Assembly: GCF_008801605.1 (NCBI RefSeq)
Contig: NZ_VZPJ01000012.1
Coordinates: 155,052 to 219,051 of the forward strand
DNA from: Pseudomonas brassicacearum subsp. brassicacearum
GTDB taxonomy: Bacteria; Pseudomonadota; Gammaproteobacteria; Pseudomonadales; Pseudomonadaceae
Length of the DNA: 64,000 bases
Direction of reading: 5' to 3'
Shown: in pieces, positions 8,748 to 16,906 of the stretch
Numbering within the stretch: the first letter of the stretch is position 1
Layout of the letters: each line of letters opens with the position of its first letter
The notes under the pieces: generated by a model
What the model was told of the DNA's origin: nothing
Database searches by the model: none
What the model saw: only the letters and a program-made list of their open reading frames with translations
Made by a program: the position numbers and the translations under genes

Positions 8748-8784
8748 AAAAAACGGCCTGCTATCGAAATAGCAGGCCGTTTTT
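8748..8784. terminator. Bidirectional terminator between LOG gene and recX
   Basis: A perfect stem (AACGGCCTGCTA / TAGCAGGCCGTT) is flanked by A-run and T-run, so it can stop transcripts from both convergent genes. Confidence 0.93.
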
Positions 8785-8786
8785 GT

Positions 8787-9254
8787 TTAGTCATCCATAC
8801 CGCGACCGCTGAACAAGCGGTTGATCATTTCCATGGAGTAGCCTCGATACGCCAGGAAACGCCCTTGTTTGGCTCGTTCCCGTGCATCGATGGGTAAATG
8901 TCCTGAGAACTTTCGGCGCCAGGTGTCCGTCAGTTGCTCCTGCCAATCGATACCGCTTTCGCGCAAGGCAAGTTCGATATCCGGGCGTTGCAAACCACGC
9001 TGGCCCAGTTCCTCACGAATTCGCAAAGGACCATAACCGGAGCGAGCGCGATAAGAGACAAAGCTTTCCAGGTAACGGGACTCCGACAGCAAGCCCTCTT
9101 CGGTCAAACGATCGAGGGCTGTGTCGATCAACTCATCGGGAGCGCCGCGCTGACGCAGCTTACGCGTCAGCTCGACTCGACCGTGCTCGCGCCTGGCGAG
9201 CAGGTCCATTGCTGTTCGCCGCACCGCGACGAGGGTATCGAGTACGACGGTCAT
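8787..9254 (-). CDS. recX: RecA regulator RecX
   Basis: 155 residues, normal length. It is helical with three repeated three-helix units; conserved patterns are R-R-E-H-G/S-R-x-E-L and Y-G-P-x-R-I. RecX binds the RecA filament and inhibits it. It lies 8 nt after recA on the same strand, as in most gamma-proteobacteria, and is expected to be read through from recA. Confidence 0.93.
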   Translation of the reverse strand: MTVVLDTLVAVRRTAMDLLARREHGRVELTRKLRQRGAPDELIDTALDRLTEEGLLSESRYLESFVSYRARSGYGPLRIREELGQRGLQRPDIELALRESGIDWQEQLTDTWRRKFSGHLPIDARERAKQGRFLAYRGYSMEMINRLFSGRGMDD

Positions 9255-9262
9255 CGAATCGA

Positions 9263-10315
9263 TCAGATGTCAGCGTCAGCCAGGTCGTCAGCGGTCTCGC
9301 GATTAGCCACGGACTTGACGTCTGCCACCGGGCTCAACAGCTTGTCACGCAGTTGCTTCTCAAGGGCGGCGGCGACTTCCGGGTTATCCGCCAGGAACTT
9401 GGCCGAGTTGGCCTTGCCCTGACCGATCTTGGTACCGTTGTAGGCATACCAGGCGCCCGACTTCTCGACGAAACCGTGCAATACACCCAGGTCGATCATC
9501 TCGCCATTGAGGTAGATGCCCTTGCCGTAAAGAATCTGGAACTCGGCCTGACGGAACGGCGAAGCCACCTTGTTCTTCACGACCTTGACGCGGGTTTCGC
9601 TGCCGACAACCTCATCACCTTCTTTCACCGCGCCAGTACGGCGGATGTCGAGGCGAACCGAGGCGTAGAACTTCAGCGCGTTACCACCGGTGGTGGTTTC
9701 CGGGCTGCCGAACATCACGCCAATCTTCATACGGATCTGGTTGATGAAGATCACCAGGCAGTTGGCATTCTTGATGTTACCGGTGATCTTGCGCAGGGCC
9801 TGGGACATCAGGCGAGCCTGGAGGCCGACGTGCATGTCGCCCATTTCACCTTCGATTTCAGCCTTCGGAACCAGTGCCGCCACGGAGTCGACGATGATCA
9901 CGTCAACCGCGTTGGAACGCACCAGCATGTCGGTGATTTCCAGGGCCTGTTCGCCGGTGTCCGGCTGGGAAACCAGCAGGTCGTCGACGTTGACCCCCAG
10001 TTTGCCGGCGTATTCCGGGTCCAGGGCGTGTTCAGCATCGACGAAGGCGCAGGTCGCACCGGCTTTTTGGGCCTGGGCGATCACGGACAGGGTCAGTGTG
10101 GTTTTACCGGAAGACTCAGGACCGTAGATTTCAACGATTCGGCCTTTTGGCAGGCCGCCGATGCCAAGCGCAATGTCCAGGCCCAGGGAGCCGGTGGAGA
10201 TGGAAGGAATAGCCTGACGGTCCTGATCGCCCATACGCATTACGGCACCCTTGCCGAATTGACGTTCGATCTGACCCAAGGCCGCAGCCAAGGCTTTCTT
10301 CTTGTTGTCGTCCAT
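9263..10315 (-). CDS. recA: Recombinase RecA
   Basis: 350 residues from the ATG at 10315 (M-D-D-N-K-K-K-A-L). Walker A GPESSGKTT, the E96-type motif (VDAEHALDPEY), Walker B VIIVDSVAAL and the L2 region (GGNALKFYASVRLDIRR) are all intact. It performs homologous recombination and, as the RecA filament, stimulates self-cleavage of LexA-like repressors. The tailocin repressor at 31376-32119 in this window is such a protein. An SOS box lies 41 bp upstream. Confidence 0.98.
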   Translation of the reverse strand: MDDNKKKALAAALGQIERQFGKGAVMRMGDQDRQAIPSISTGSLGLDIALGIGGLPKGRIVEIYGPESSGKTTLTLSVIAQAQKAGATCAFVDAEHALDPEYAGKLGVNVDDLLVSQPDTGEQALEITDMLVRSNAVDVIIVDSVAALVPKAEIEGEMGDMHVGLQARLMSQALRKITGNIKNANCLVIFINQIRMKIGVMFGSPETTTGGNALKFYASVRLDIRRTGAVKEGDEVVGSETRVKVVKNKVASPFRQAEFQILYGKGIYLNGEMIDLGVLHGFVEKSGAWYAYNGTKIGQGKANSAKFLADNPEVAAALEKQLRDKLLSPVADVKSVANRETADDLADADI

Positions 10316-10355
10316 TAAAGTCCTCACGTAATCAATAAGGCCTGACGGCCAACAC

Positions 10356-10371
10356 CTGTATAAGTAGCCAG
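10356..10371 (-). promoter_or_regulatory. LexA (SOS) box of recA
   Basis: CTG-N10-CAG is present; on the minus strand it reads CTGGCTACTTATACAG, preceded by TA and followed by GT. It matches the gamma-proteobacterial SOS consensus and sits 41-56 bp before the recA ATG. Confidence 0.85.
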
Positions 10372-10398
10372 TATTATTCCACAGCGATTGAGGATCGC

Positions 10399-10899
10399 CT
10401 ACCCCTGATTTGAGATTTCTACAGCGGCATGTTGCAGCAGCCCCTCTAGCGCGGCCTTCACCGTTTGTCGGCGGACCTCGTCGCGGTTGCCTGCAAAGAA
10501 GCGCTGTTCGCTGATCACCGTCTCGCCAACGCCCCAGGCCAGCCATACGGTGCCCACCGGTTTATTCGGTGAACCTCCATCCGGCCCTGCTACACCGCTG
10601 ACCGCCACGGCAAAACGCGCCAGGCTTTTATGCTGGGCGCCTCGCACCATGGCCTCGACCACCTCGCGGCTGACCGCCCCCACCTTCCCGAACAATTCGG
10701 CCGGCACATCCAGCTGCTGGGTCTTCTGGCGATTGGAATAGGTGACATAACCGGCCTCGAACCAGGCCGAACTCCCGGGAATCCGGGTAATTGCCTCGGC
10801 AATCCCGCCGCCCGTGCAGGATTCGGCCGTGGTGACGTGGGCATTGAGCAACTGCAGGTGCCTGCCCAATTCAGCGGCCAGTTCGGTAATGTCGTCCAT
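10399..10899 (-). CDS. pncC: Nicotinamide-nucleotide amidohydrolase PncC (CinA C-terminal domain)
   Basis: 166 residues, a stand-alone CinA C-terminal domain. Motifs T-A-E-S-C-T-G-G (catalytic Ser region) near residue 24 and G-V-A-G-P-D-G-G near 105 are intact. It deamidates nicotinamide mononucleotide to nicotinate mononucleotide in NAD recycling. AGGAG precedes the ATG. The gene marks the left border of the tailocin insertion, the mutS-cinA spacer used by tailocins in many P. fluorescens strains. Confidence 0.93.
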   Translation of the reverse strand: MDDITELAAELGRHLQLLNAHVTTAESCTGGGIAEAITRIPGSSAWFEAGYVTYSNRQKTQQLDVPAELFGKVGAVSREVVEAMVRGAQHKSLARFAVAVSGVAGPDGGSPNKPVGTVWLAWGVGETVISEQRFFAGNRDEVRRQTVKAALEGLLQHAAVEISNQG

Positions 10900-10970
10900 G
10901 GTGCTCTCCTGATTCCACGCAATTGAGGCCTACCGTACACGAGCATTCGAAGCTTGCAAGGCTCGAGGGA

Positions 10971-11507
10971 TTACCGACCCAGCGCTCTGATATAGGCCTG
11001 ACAGGCCTGCAAGGCAATCAGTCCGCGATCACCGGCATCGGTGATGGCGATAATTCGTTGAGCATGCGCCGGGTCAAGTCGGGCGCGTGGGGCGCCATGA
11101 TCCAGGCCGCTGGCGCGGGAGGCGGCAGGCACTGCACAACCGGCGGCAACATCGTCGGCGTCGAGGAGGACTGACAGCCGTACATCGGCAGTAGCAAGGC
11201 GATCGCGCAGGCGATCCTGGTCACGTTGGGCATCGTTCAAGGCTCGGTAATGGGTTTGTTCGCTGGTGGAGAGTTGTTGTTCCAGGGCCAGGCGTTTGTC
11301 TTGCTCGGCCTTTTGCTGCGTCGCGGCCGCTTGGGTGATTTGATTAAGCGTCTCGGCCTGGGACTGTGCGAGTCGGGCCAACTGCTGTCCGTAACGCCAG
11401 TCCTGGAACTGCCACGCGAGCATCGCCGAACCGCCGGCCAGCAGCGCGAGCAACACCACAATGCCCAGGGCGCGAGACGAAAAAGGCATCAGGTCGAAGG
11501 TTGACAT
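10971..11507 (-). CDS. Inner-membrane spanin subunit (Rz-like)
   Basis: 178 residues from the ATG at 11507. One N-terminal membrane anchor (residues about 13-30, GIVVLLALLAGGSAMLAW) is followed by a long Gln/Ala/Arg-rich coiled coil (about 35-115). This is the i-spanin plan: anchored in the inner membrane and reaching across the periplasm to the outer-membrane lipoprotein partner to fuse the membranes at lysis. It overlaps the endolysin gene by 19 nt and contains the Rz1 gene in another frame. Confidence 0.8.
   Translation of the reverse strand: MSTFDLMPFSSRALGIVVLLALLAGGSAMLAWQFQDWRYGQQLARLAQSQAETLNQITQAAATQQKAEQDKRLALEQQLSTSEQTHYRALNDAQRDQDRLRDRLATADVRLSVLLDADDVAAGCAVPAASRASGLDHGAPRARLDPAHAQRIIAITDAGDRGLIALQACQAYIRALGR
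11018..11233 (-). CDS. Outer-membrane spanin lipoprotein (Rz1-like), nested in Rz
   Basis: 71 residues, wholly inside the Rz gene in a different frame. A signal peptide with lipobox L-P-M-Y-G-C puts the lipidated Cys at residue 20. The mature part is short and proline-rich (TMLPPVVQCLPPPAP), the hallmark of Rz1. The embedded layout as in phage lambda strongly supports both assignments. Confidence 0.85.
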   Translation of the reverse strand: MPNVTRIACAIALLLPMYGCQSSSTPTMLPPVVQCLPPPAPAAWIMAPHAPDLTRRMLNELSPSPMPVIAD

Positions 11508-12052
11508 AGCACCGCCCTCGCCCGGGCCCAGAGTTGCAGCCGCTCCTCCAAGCCGTTCAAACCGCCGTTGATACGCCGGGTGATGCTGTTGAACTGATCG
11601 CGGTCGGCCAGTTCGTTCAAGCCGTTCTGCTCCCAGAACCAAGCGGCGGACTCGGTGGCCCATTGCGGCTGCTCAAGAAGCTCAGGCAAGGCCAGCAAAC
11701 GTGCATCACCGAACAGCCCCTGACTGCAGCGAAGGTAATTGTCATGGCCGGTTATCTGGATCAGCCCTCGGCCGCGATACTTCTGCCCGTCGCCGTCAGC
11801 CTGGGGCGAGTTGCCCAGGCGAACGGCCAGGGTTCCGGTATCGTACTTGCTAAGGTATTGCTCGCCGCCCAGCTCGCGTACATAACGCAATTGTCCCGAC
11901 TCATGACCGACCTGGGCCAGGAACGCGGCCATGCGTTTGGGTGTGTCGATACGATAGTGGGACATGGCGGTGTTCAGCGCGGAAATAAAAACGCCCGCTT
12001 GGGTGCGGGCGTTGGGCATGATGTTGATAAGTTGCTGCTGCGTAAGGTCCAT
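11489..12052 (-). CDS. GH19-type endolysin (chitinase-like muramidase)
   Basis: 187 residues. The glycoside-hydrolase family 19 fold is seen from AAFLAQVGHESGQL (catalytic Glu of GHES, near residue 50) to KYRGRGLIQITGHDNY and the C-terminal ITRRINGGLNG. It cuts the glycan strands of peptidoglycan to release tailocin particles. No signal peptide, so it depends on the holin at 29670-30020. It overlaps the spanin gene. Confidence 0.9.
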   Translation of the reverse strand: MDLTQQQLINIMPNARTQAGVFISALNTAMSHYRIDTPKRMAAFLAQVGHESGQLRYVRELGGEQYLSKYDTGTLAVRLGNSPQADGDGQKYRGRGLIQITGHDNYLRCSQGLFGDARLLALPELLEQPQWATESAAWFWEQNGLNELADRDQFNSITRRINGGLNGLEERLQLWARARAVLCQPST

Positions 12053-12076
12053 GTTCAGGTCATCGCAAGTGCATGA

Positions 12077-12514
12077 TCAAAGATGTCCGGCCAGCCAGGA
12101 CGGCGCAACCGGACGATATTCAGTGACTGGAAAGTGCTCATCCTGCGGCCAATCCCTCAGAGCCCGGCGATAAGCCTGGAGCTGTGTGTACTGTGTTTGA
12201 TCCAGCGTCGTACCGCCGCCGTCGTCCATTTCGTCGCGATCCCTCGCTATGAGGCGGTCGGTTGCTGTGAGCGATCCATCACGCCAATTCTTCTCATTGG
12301 TCATTCGTACCGTGAGCTCATTAACGGACAGTTCTAGGAGCACCGGACGACCTTTGGCGTCCGACTCGATACGTTTGTTCAGGAAGGGAGCGGCAAATAA
12401 GGTTCGATATTCTTCATCGGTGATCTTGATCGCGTCTTCAGGAAGACTGCCAGAGTGATCGATAGAGTTGTAGAACCCACCCGTGGATTGAGCGTAATAA
12501 ATCAACATATTCAC
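12077..12514 (-). CDS. Tail-fibre assembly chaperone 3
   Basis: 145 residues. The N-terminus (YYAQSTGGFYNSIDHSG) and the C-terminal part with TQLQAYRRALRDWPQ resemble phage tail assembly chaperones that help fold and attach the fibre encoded just upstream. It follows fibre 3 by 7 nt. An in-frame ATG two codons later (M-L-I-Y-Y-A) is an alternative start. Confidence 0.75.
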   Translation of the reverse strand: MNMLIYYAQSTGGFYNSIDHSGSLPEDAIKITDEEYRTLFAAPFLNKRIESDAKGRPVLLELSVNELTVRMTNEKNWRDGSLTATDRLIARDRDEMDDGGGTTLDQTQYTQLQAYRRALRDWPQDEHFPVTEYRPVAPSWLAGHL

Positions 12515-12521
12515 CTCCCCT

Positions 12522-13433
12522 TCAATAACCTATCGCTCGCCATAGTCCAGTCCAATTTGAATAGGCGCCATTGTAGTCCCGCCCATAAAGTCTGAACTGG
12601 CTCAGCGAGCCTGTGGAGACTCCAAAAGACGCACAGGTGGGGCCTCCATCGGTCACTACGATGTTTCTAACAGCGTTAGGGAAAGACATAGGAAACGTTA
12701 CGATAACGCCATTGGCATCCGCCCCGCTGGAAGAAACACCCCACTGCTCGATAACATATCCCGTCGGACTCGTTGTATCAGGCGTCCGCTTCCAACCATT
12801 GGGTTGCAATGACGAAGTGGACATAGCCGAATACTTCAACGCCACCGTACCGCCAATAAGACGCCATTGGTTATTGAGCTTGATGAACTCCGCCGTTTCG
12901 CCCAGACCGATAGTGATTGTTCCCTGCGCACCATTCGATGCGCATAGCACATCAACAGCGGATGCCGTCGAAACGGTAACGATGCCTGATCCAGCATTGA
13001 CAATTGTTACTGTGGCGGCATGTATGATTTCGGCTGTAGCCGGCAGCCTCGCGGTAACCGGTGTATTACTGGCGAAACTGACAACTCCGCCAACATCCGA
13101 TAGGGTCAATGTCGCCCCGGTGTTGTAAACATCGAATCCGCCATACTGCATCCCGCTGCGGAGTACGTATTCAGTCGTTGCAACGGCCCTGCTGTTATCG
13201 AATAGCGGTGCGGTAAGAAACAATCCGCTGCCACGCAAGGCTGTGAGCAATTGGTTATAGAGGGCTTCAGACGGCACTATCCCCGCCACCTGAATGACAT
13301 TGAGCAGTTCCTGCGTCACACCATTGCCCCAACTGGCGGGAATCAAGGAACCCGGCGTACCCGCCAAGGGATCCTCATCCACGAACCTGCCGTTCGACAG
13401 GCCTGCGCTGGGCACACTTTTTGGATAATCCAA
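12522..13433 (-). CDS. Tail fibre 3 (receptor-binding), TTG start
   Basis: 303 residues when begun at the TTG at 13433, which has AGGAG 7 nt upstream and gives L-D-Y-P-K-S-V-P-S-A-G-L, the same N-terminus as the two other fibres. A longer frame to a GTG at 13505 is also open, but its extra 24 residues are not shared. The N-terminal about 65 residues are the particle-attachment part; the rest is unrelated to fibres 1 and 2. The C-terminal about 90 residues, with I-E-Q-W-G near their start, V-T-F-P-M-S-F-P-N-A in the middle and W-R-A-I-G-Y at the end, look like a common phage fibre tip domain. Confidence 0.82.
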   Translation of the reverse strand: MDYPKSVPSAGLSNGRFVDEDPLAGTPGSLIPASWGNGVTQELLNVIQVAGIVPSEALYNQLLTALRGSGLFLTAPLFDNSRAVATTEYVLRSGMQYGGFDVYNTGATLTLSDVGGVVSFASNTPVTARLPATAEIIHAATVTIVNAGSGIVTVSTASAVDVLCASNGAQGTITIGLGETAEFIKLNNQWRLIGGTVALKYSAMSTSSLQPNGWKRTPDTTSPTGYVIEQWGVSSSGADANGVIVTFPMSFPNAVRNIVVTDGGPTCASFGVSTGSLSQFRLYGRDYNGAYSNWTGLWRAIGY

Positions 13434-13544
13434 TTTTTCGCTCCTGACTGACCAGCGATCAAAATGAAGGCGATATAAAGCCTCACCGTTAATACGCAGT
13501 GGCACGATAAATTAAGGGAATTCTGATGTTTTGCCGTGGGTTGC

Positions 13545-14111
13545 TTAAGCGGCAGGCTCAGGCATGACAGGCCAGTTGATATCGGTAGGAAAACCGATCT
13601 GATGCTGGATACGATTCAATTCAACGCTATAGAGTTTCCACTCCATCAGCGCCAGTTGTTCCTGGTCGCTGGCGTCGCCGATGTCTTCGGCGTATTGCAG
13701 GGGGGCTATACGCAGAACTGCATCGCGAAGAAGAGCATCCCGTTCGGCGAAAACCTGGGCCTTGACGTCGCTCAGTTGTGACTCAGCGTCGAACTGCCAG
13801 GTAGGGTCTTTCCAGATATGGTAATTGCCCGGCCAGGGTTCCCTAGTGAACGCATCCGGTAACTCCCCAAGTTCGCCCCAGATCTGCTGGCCGCCATCCT
13901 CCTTGCGATAAACCAAACCACGATGATCAACCACCTCTCGAGGAACATTATTCACCAGGGCCCACGTACGGCCCTTTTCAGGCGGGGGGAGCTCAAACGA
14001 AATTCCAACAGCATTACTGGGGATCTGAACGCCAATACCCGGCGTTACGGAAAACTCCACGGGCCCGGACAATGCGCCGGCTTTATCGAATAGATAATAA
14101 AACACAGACAC
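13545..14111 (-). CDS. Tail-fibre assembly chaperone 2
   Basis: 188 residues of the phage tail fibre assembly (Tfa-like) type. A β-rich N-terminal half (FYYLFDKAGALSGPVEF) is followed by a helical region with LMEWKLYSVELNRI, typical of the family C-terminus. The start is 1 nt after the stop of fibre 2, so the two should be translated together. Likely function: folding or oligomerisation of fibre 2. Confidence 0.78.
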   Translation of the reverse strand: MSVFYYLFDKAGALSGPVEFSVTPGIGVQIPSNAVGISFELPPPEKGRTWALVNNVPREVVDHRGLVYRKEDGGQQIWGELGELPDAFTREPWPGNYHIWKDPTWQFDAESQLSDVKAQVFAERDALLRDAVLRIAPLQYAEDIGDASDQEQLALMEWKLYSVELNRIQHQIGFPTDINWPVMPEPAA

Positions 14112-14112
14112 C

Positions 14113-15207
14113 TCAGATTAGTTTTATACGCGCAGGATAGGCGATGTTGCGCGGGCGGGATTTGAAAGAGTAAAGCAGCGTATTGGCCGTATCCATCTGG
14201 TAAGTGGTCCCGGCAGGGAAAGTCGGACCGCCGTTTACCAGATCTCCGATGATTTTGATTTCCTCGCGGGTATTGGCACCGACTGTGGAAAGGCTATCGG
14301 ACCATCTTGATCCAACCGCACCAGCCCCTTGTGCCCCTAGCGCATGGGAGTGAACAGTGCCGGGTTGAAAGGTCCCCATTGCCCGTCCAGAATCCACAGA
14401 GCGCCCTTCGTCCAGGATCCGCAGGAACTCTCCCCGCCCTTCCGGCGCACGAAACGTGAGTGCGCCATCACCGGAACTCCATTTGCCTTCATTGCCTTCC
14501 CGAGTAGCCTCGGTACCGAGCATTCCTGACTGTTGGGCGTGATCCCAGAGCCAAGGCCATTCAGCACGCTTCATGACCGTGCCATTTAGCGCACCGTAAC
14601 CTCCCGGGCTCAGTTGGATAGTCGTCTCAAAAGTCGGGCGGCCCAAAGGCGTGTTGTCAAACCTTCCCATGGGCCACCAACTCCCGGCGCCGTCACTGCG
14701 CAAATGCCACCAGTCACCACTGCCCATCAAAACCAGAAACGGATAGCCAACGGCCGAAAGATGGGTGTGGAACTTGATTCGATCAGTGCCGGCCGCCTGG
14801 ACCACGAGTCGATTGCCACTGTTGTCCAAGCGTCGAATGATGACGTCTCGAACACCCATCCCAACGTTGGCCGGGGGCAACCCGATCGAGGTGGCGCCGG
14901 CGTTGGCGTCAATCAATACAAGACCAAGTTCATTTGCCGTCAGCGCTTTCGACAGGGTCAGCCGTGTAACCACCGAGCGTGTAGGGGTCGTGGTACCAAT
15001 GATCTTCTGAACAGCCTTGAAAAGCTGATTGGTGTCCGCTTCGGATGGCGCCATGTCGGCGCCGGCAATCACCCCCAGAATCTCCTGTGTGACGCTGTTG
15101 CCCCACACGGCGGGAATCAAGGATCCCGGCGTGCCTTCGACGGGGTTTTCATCCACGAACCGGCCGTTCACCAGCCCGACGCTGGGAACACTTTTTGGAT
15201 AATCCAT
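14113..15207 (-). CDS. Tail fibre 2 (receptor-binding, collar-like tip)
   Basis: 364 residues. The N-terminal 65 residues are nearly the same as in fibres 1 and 3 (MDYPKSVPSVGLVNGRFVDE). The C-terminal half resembles phage tail-collar tips: WLWDHAQQSG, a glycine-rich stretch, then H-S-H-A (a possible metal-binding HxH) and SRPRNIAYPARIKLI at the end. It should bind a surface sugar or LPS and set the killing range. The middle differs from the other two fibres. Confidence 0.88.
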   Translation of the reverse strand: MDYPKSVPSVGLVNGRFVDENPVEGTPGSLIPAVWGNSVTQEILGVIAGADMAPSEADTNQLFKAVQKIIGTTTPTRSVVTRLTLSKALTANELGLVLIDANAGATSIGLPPANVGMGVRDVIIRRLDNSGNRLVVQAAGTDRIKFHTHLSAVGYPFLVLMGSGDWWHLRSDGAGSWWPMGRFDNTPLGRPTFETTIQLSPGGYGALNGTVMKRAEWPWLWDHAQQSGMLGTEATREGNEGKWSSGDGALTFRAPEGRGEFLRILDEGRSVDSGRAMGTFQPGTVHSHALGAQGAGAVGSRWSDSLSTVGANTREEIKIIGDLVNGGPTFPAGTTYQMDTANTLLYSFKSRPRNIAYPARIKLI

Positions 15208-15234
15208 GTTCTATTTCTCTCTATGAGGCGGGGC

Positions 15235-15744
15235 TCAAGCGTGAAGAGGTAGTGCTCGGATAGTCGCGAGCACGTCATCAGCGGCTTGACTGGCGAGATC
15301 CGCCTTGCCTTTGGCCATGTGCGCGCGGATCTGTGTCTTGGCCTTGAGGCGCAGTTCGCGAAGTGCCAGCAGGTTCGCTTCGAATTCGGCGGCCTTGGCG
15401 AGAATCTGATCCGCCGCCTGCCTGGCTGTGCGCCCTTTGACAACCCACGCCGAAACGGCCAGTGGAACGGCTTTTTTCGGGTAGCCCTGATCCTTGAAGG
15501 CCTGTGCCTCCAGGGCGGCTTGTTGGTATTCCAGGGCGCGTAGTGGATCACCGGCCAGCGTGCGACGTGCGCTGTCAGCAGCGGCATCGACCTTGGTGCA
15601 CAAGCGTTCGGCTTCCTGGCGCAACAGCTCAGCAGCATTCTCTTCAGTCAGCACCCAGGTGCCGTCCTCCCAGGCATGGGCGAAAGAAGGTGCAGGCGGG
15701 CGAAGTCCATCTTCGTACTGGTGCAGTTCTTGAATGACTTTCAT
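15235..15744 (-). CDS. Tail-fibre assembly chaperone 1
   Basis: 169 residues. The N-terminus (HQYEDGLRPPAPSFAHAWEDGTW) matches phage tail-fibre assembly proteins; the rest is a long Ala/Lys-rich helix region. The ATG overlaps the stop of fibre 1 by 4 nt, so translation is coupled. It is not recognisably related to chaperone 2 or 3, which fits partner-specific chaperones moved together with their fibre. Confidence 0.7.
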   Translation of the reverse strand: MKVIQELHQYEDGLRPPAPSFAHAWEDGTWVLTEENAAELLRQEAERLCTKVDAAADSARRTLAGDPLRALEYQQAALEAQAFKDQGYPKKAVPLAVSAWVVKGRTARQAADQILAKAAEFEANLLALRELRLKAKTQIRAHMAKGKADLASQAADDVLATIRALPLHA

Positions 15745-16895
15745 CGGATCAGCTCCCAGGACAGGTGAACATTGATTGCGTTGGTAAAATTGACGCCGAT
15801 ACCCACGCTGTAATCGGTCAATGCCTGGTGCCCCTTGATTCCCATGCTCAGCAACAGTTCGTCACTATCGGCATTGGTGGCGCCCAATGTGTGCTCGGCC
15901 TGAAAGCACTGCCAAAGCGAGCGAGATTGAGAGTGATCAAAGCTGGCTGTGACGGTAGAAACCGTAACGTCGTTGACAACGTTATTGGAAAACAGCACAC
16001 ACATGTATGGGCCGCTCCAGCCCACCGCATTGTTACCGATACTTTGTAAGGCGGGTGACAGATAGCTGTAGTTGCCCCCAACCCACCCGGCCTGAACAAA
16101 CGCCAGCGAAGTCACGGCACTGGGAGAGGGTGTTGGATTGCCCGCCACAAGTCGCGCCGCACGTGCATGCGGATCCAGCGGCAGATAAACCACCCCCGTG
16201 CCATTCACCGTTTGAGTCCAGGTCAATTGAGCACGGTTGTAGATCGTGCGAATCGTCGGCAAGGAGCCCGGCGCCCCGGTCATCACCCAGGCCAGGCACA
16301 TGTCCAGGGGCGTGGACGCAAACCCGCCGCCGGACGCTCCGTTGACAGTCCCCTTCAAGGATTCCGGCGAGAGGTCATACAGGCTTCCACGCTGCATATA
16401 GAACGTCAGCGCGCCGCCTATGACCTGCGCTCTAAGAAAATAGCTGGCGCTGGGCAACAAATCGGTGCTGCTCCAGGCCGCCGTCACGTAAGTACGGGAT
16501 CGACCCAACCGCCCACTTACCACCTCTTGTCCAATGCTGATGTACACACCCGCCGGAATCGAGACGCGACCGCCGCTGGTTGAGAGTGCCGTTGGCGTTA
16601 CTGCCAGACGGGCGTCTGCCGTTGCAATCGTTGGCAGCGGCAAAGCGGCGATCGGAAGCGCGAGATCCTGGTTCCAGCCCTTGGCGGTGACGGACTGAAT
16701 CGCCTCGAGCAGTTGATCGTTTTGGGTTTCATCTGGGGTCAGATCCCCCGCCTTGATGACATTCACAATCTCTTGCGTTACACCATTTCCCCACGCTGCC
16801 GGAATCAACGACCCCGGCGTTCCGGTCAATGGGTTTTCATCCACGAACTTCCCATTCACCAAGCCGGCGCTGGGCACACTCTTCGGATAATCCAT
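15741..16895 (-). CDS. Tail fibre 1 (receptor-binding)
   Basis: 384 residues from the ATG at 16895 (GGGAG 7 nt upstream). It shares the attachment domain (residues 1-65) with fibres 2 and 3. The remainder is β-rich and differs from both: it contains VSIPAGVYISIGQ, AAWSSTDLLPS and a C-terminal half without a recognised tip motif. It is the first fibre after the gp48-like baseplate gene, probably the ancestral one for this tail. Confidence 0.85.
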   Translation of the reverse strand: MDYPKSVPSAGLVNGKFVDENPLTGTPGSLIPAAWGNGVTQEIVNVIKAGDLTPDETQNDQLLEAIQSVTAKGWNQDLALPIAALPLPTIATADARLAVTPTALSTSGGRVSIPAGVYISIGQEVVSGRLGRSRTYVTAAWSSTDLLPSASYFLRAQVIGGALTFYMQRGSLYDLSPESLKGTVNGASGGGFASTPLDMCLAWVMTGAPGSLPTIRTIYNRAQLTWTQTVNGTGVVYLPLDPHARAARLVAGNPTPSPSAVTSLAFVQAGWVGGNYSYLSPALQSIGNNAVGWSGPYMCVLFSNNVVNDVTVSTVTASFDHSQSRSLWQCFQAEHTLGATNADSDELLLSMGIKGHQALTDYSVGIGVNFTNAINVHLSWELIR

Positions 16896-16906
16896 CCGTT
16901 TACTCC

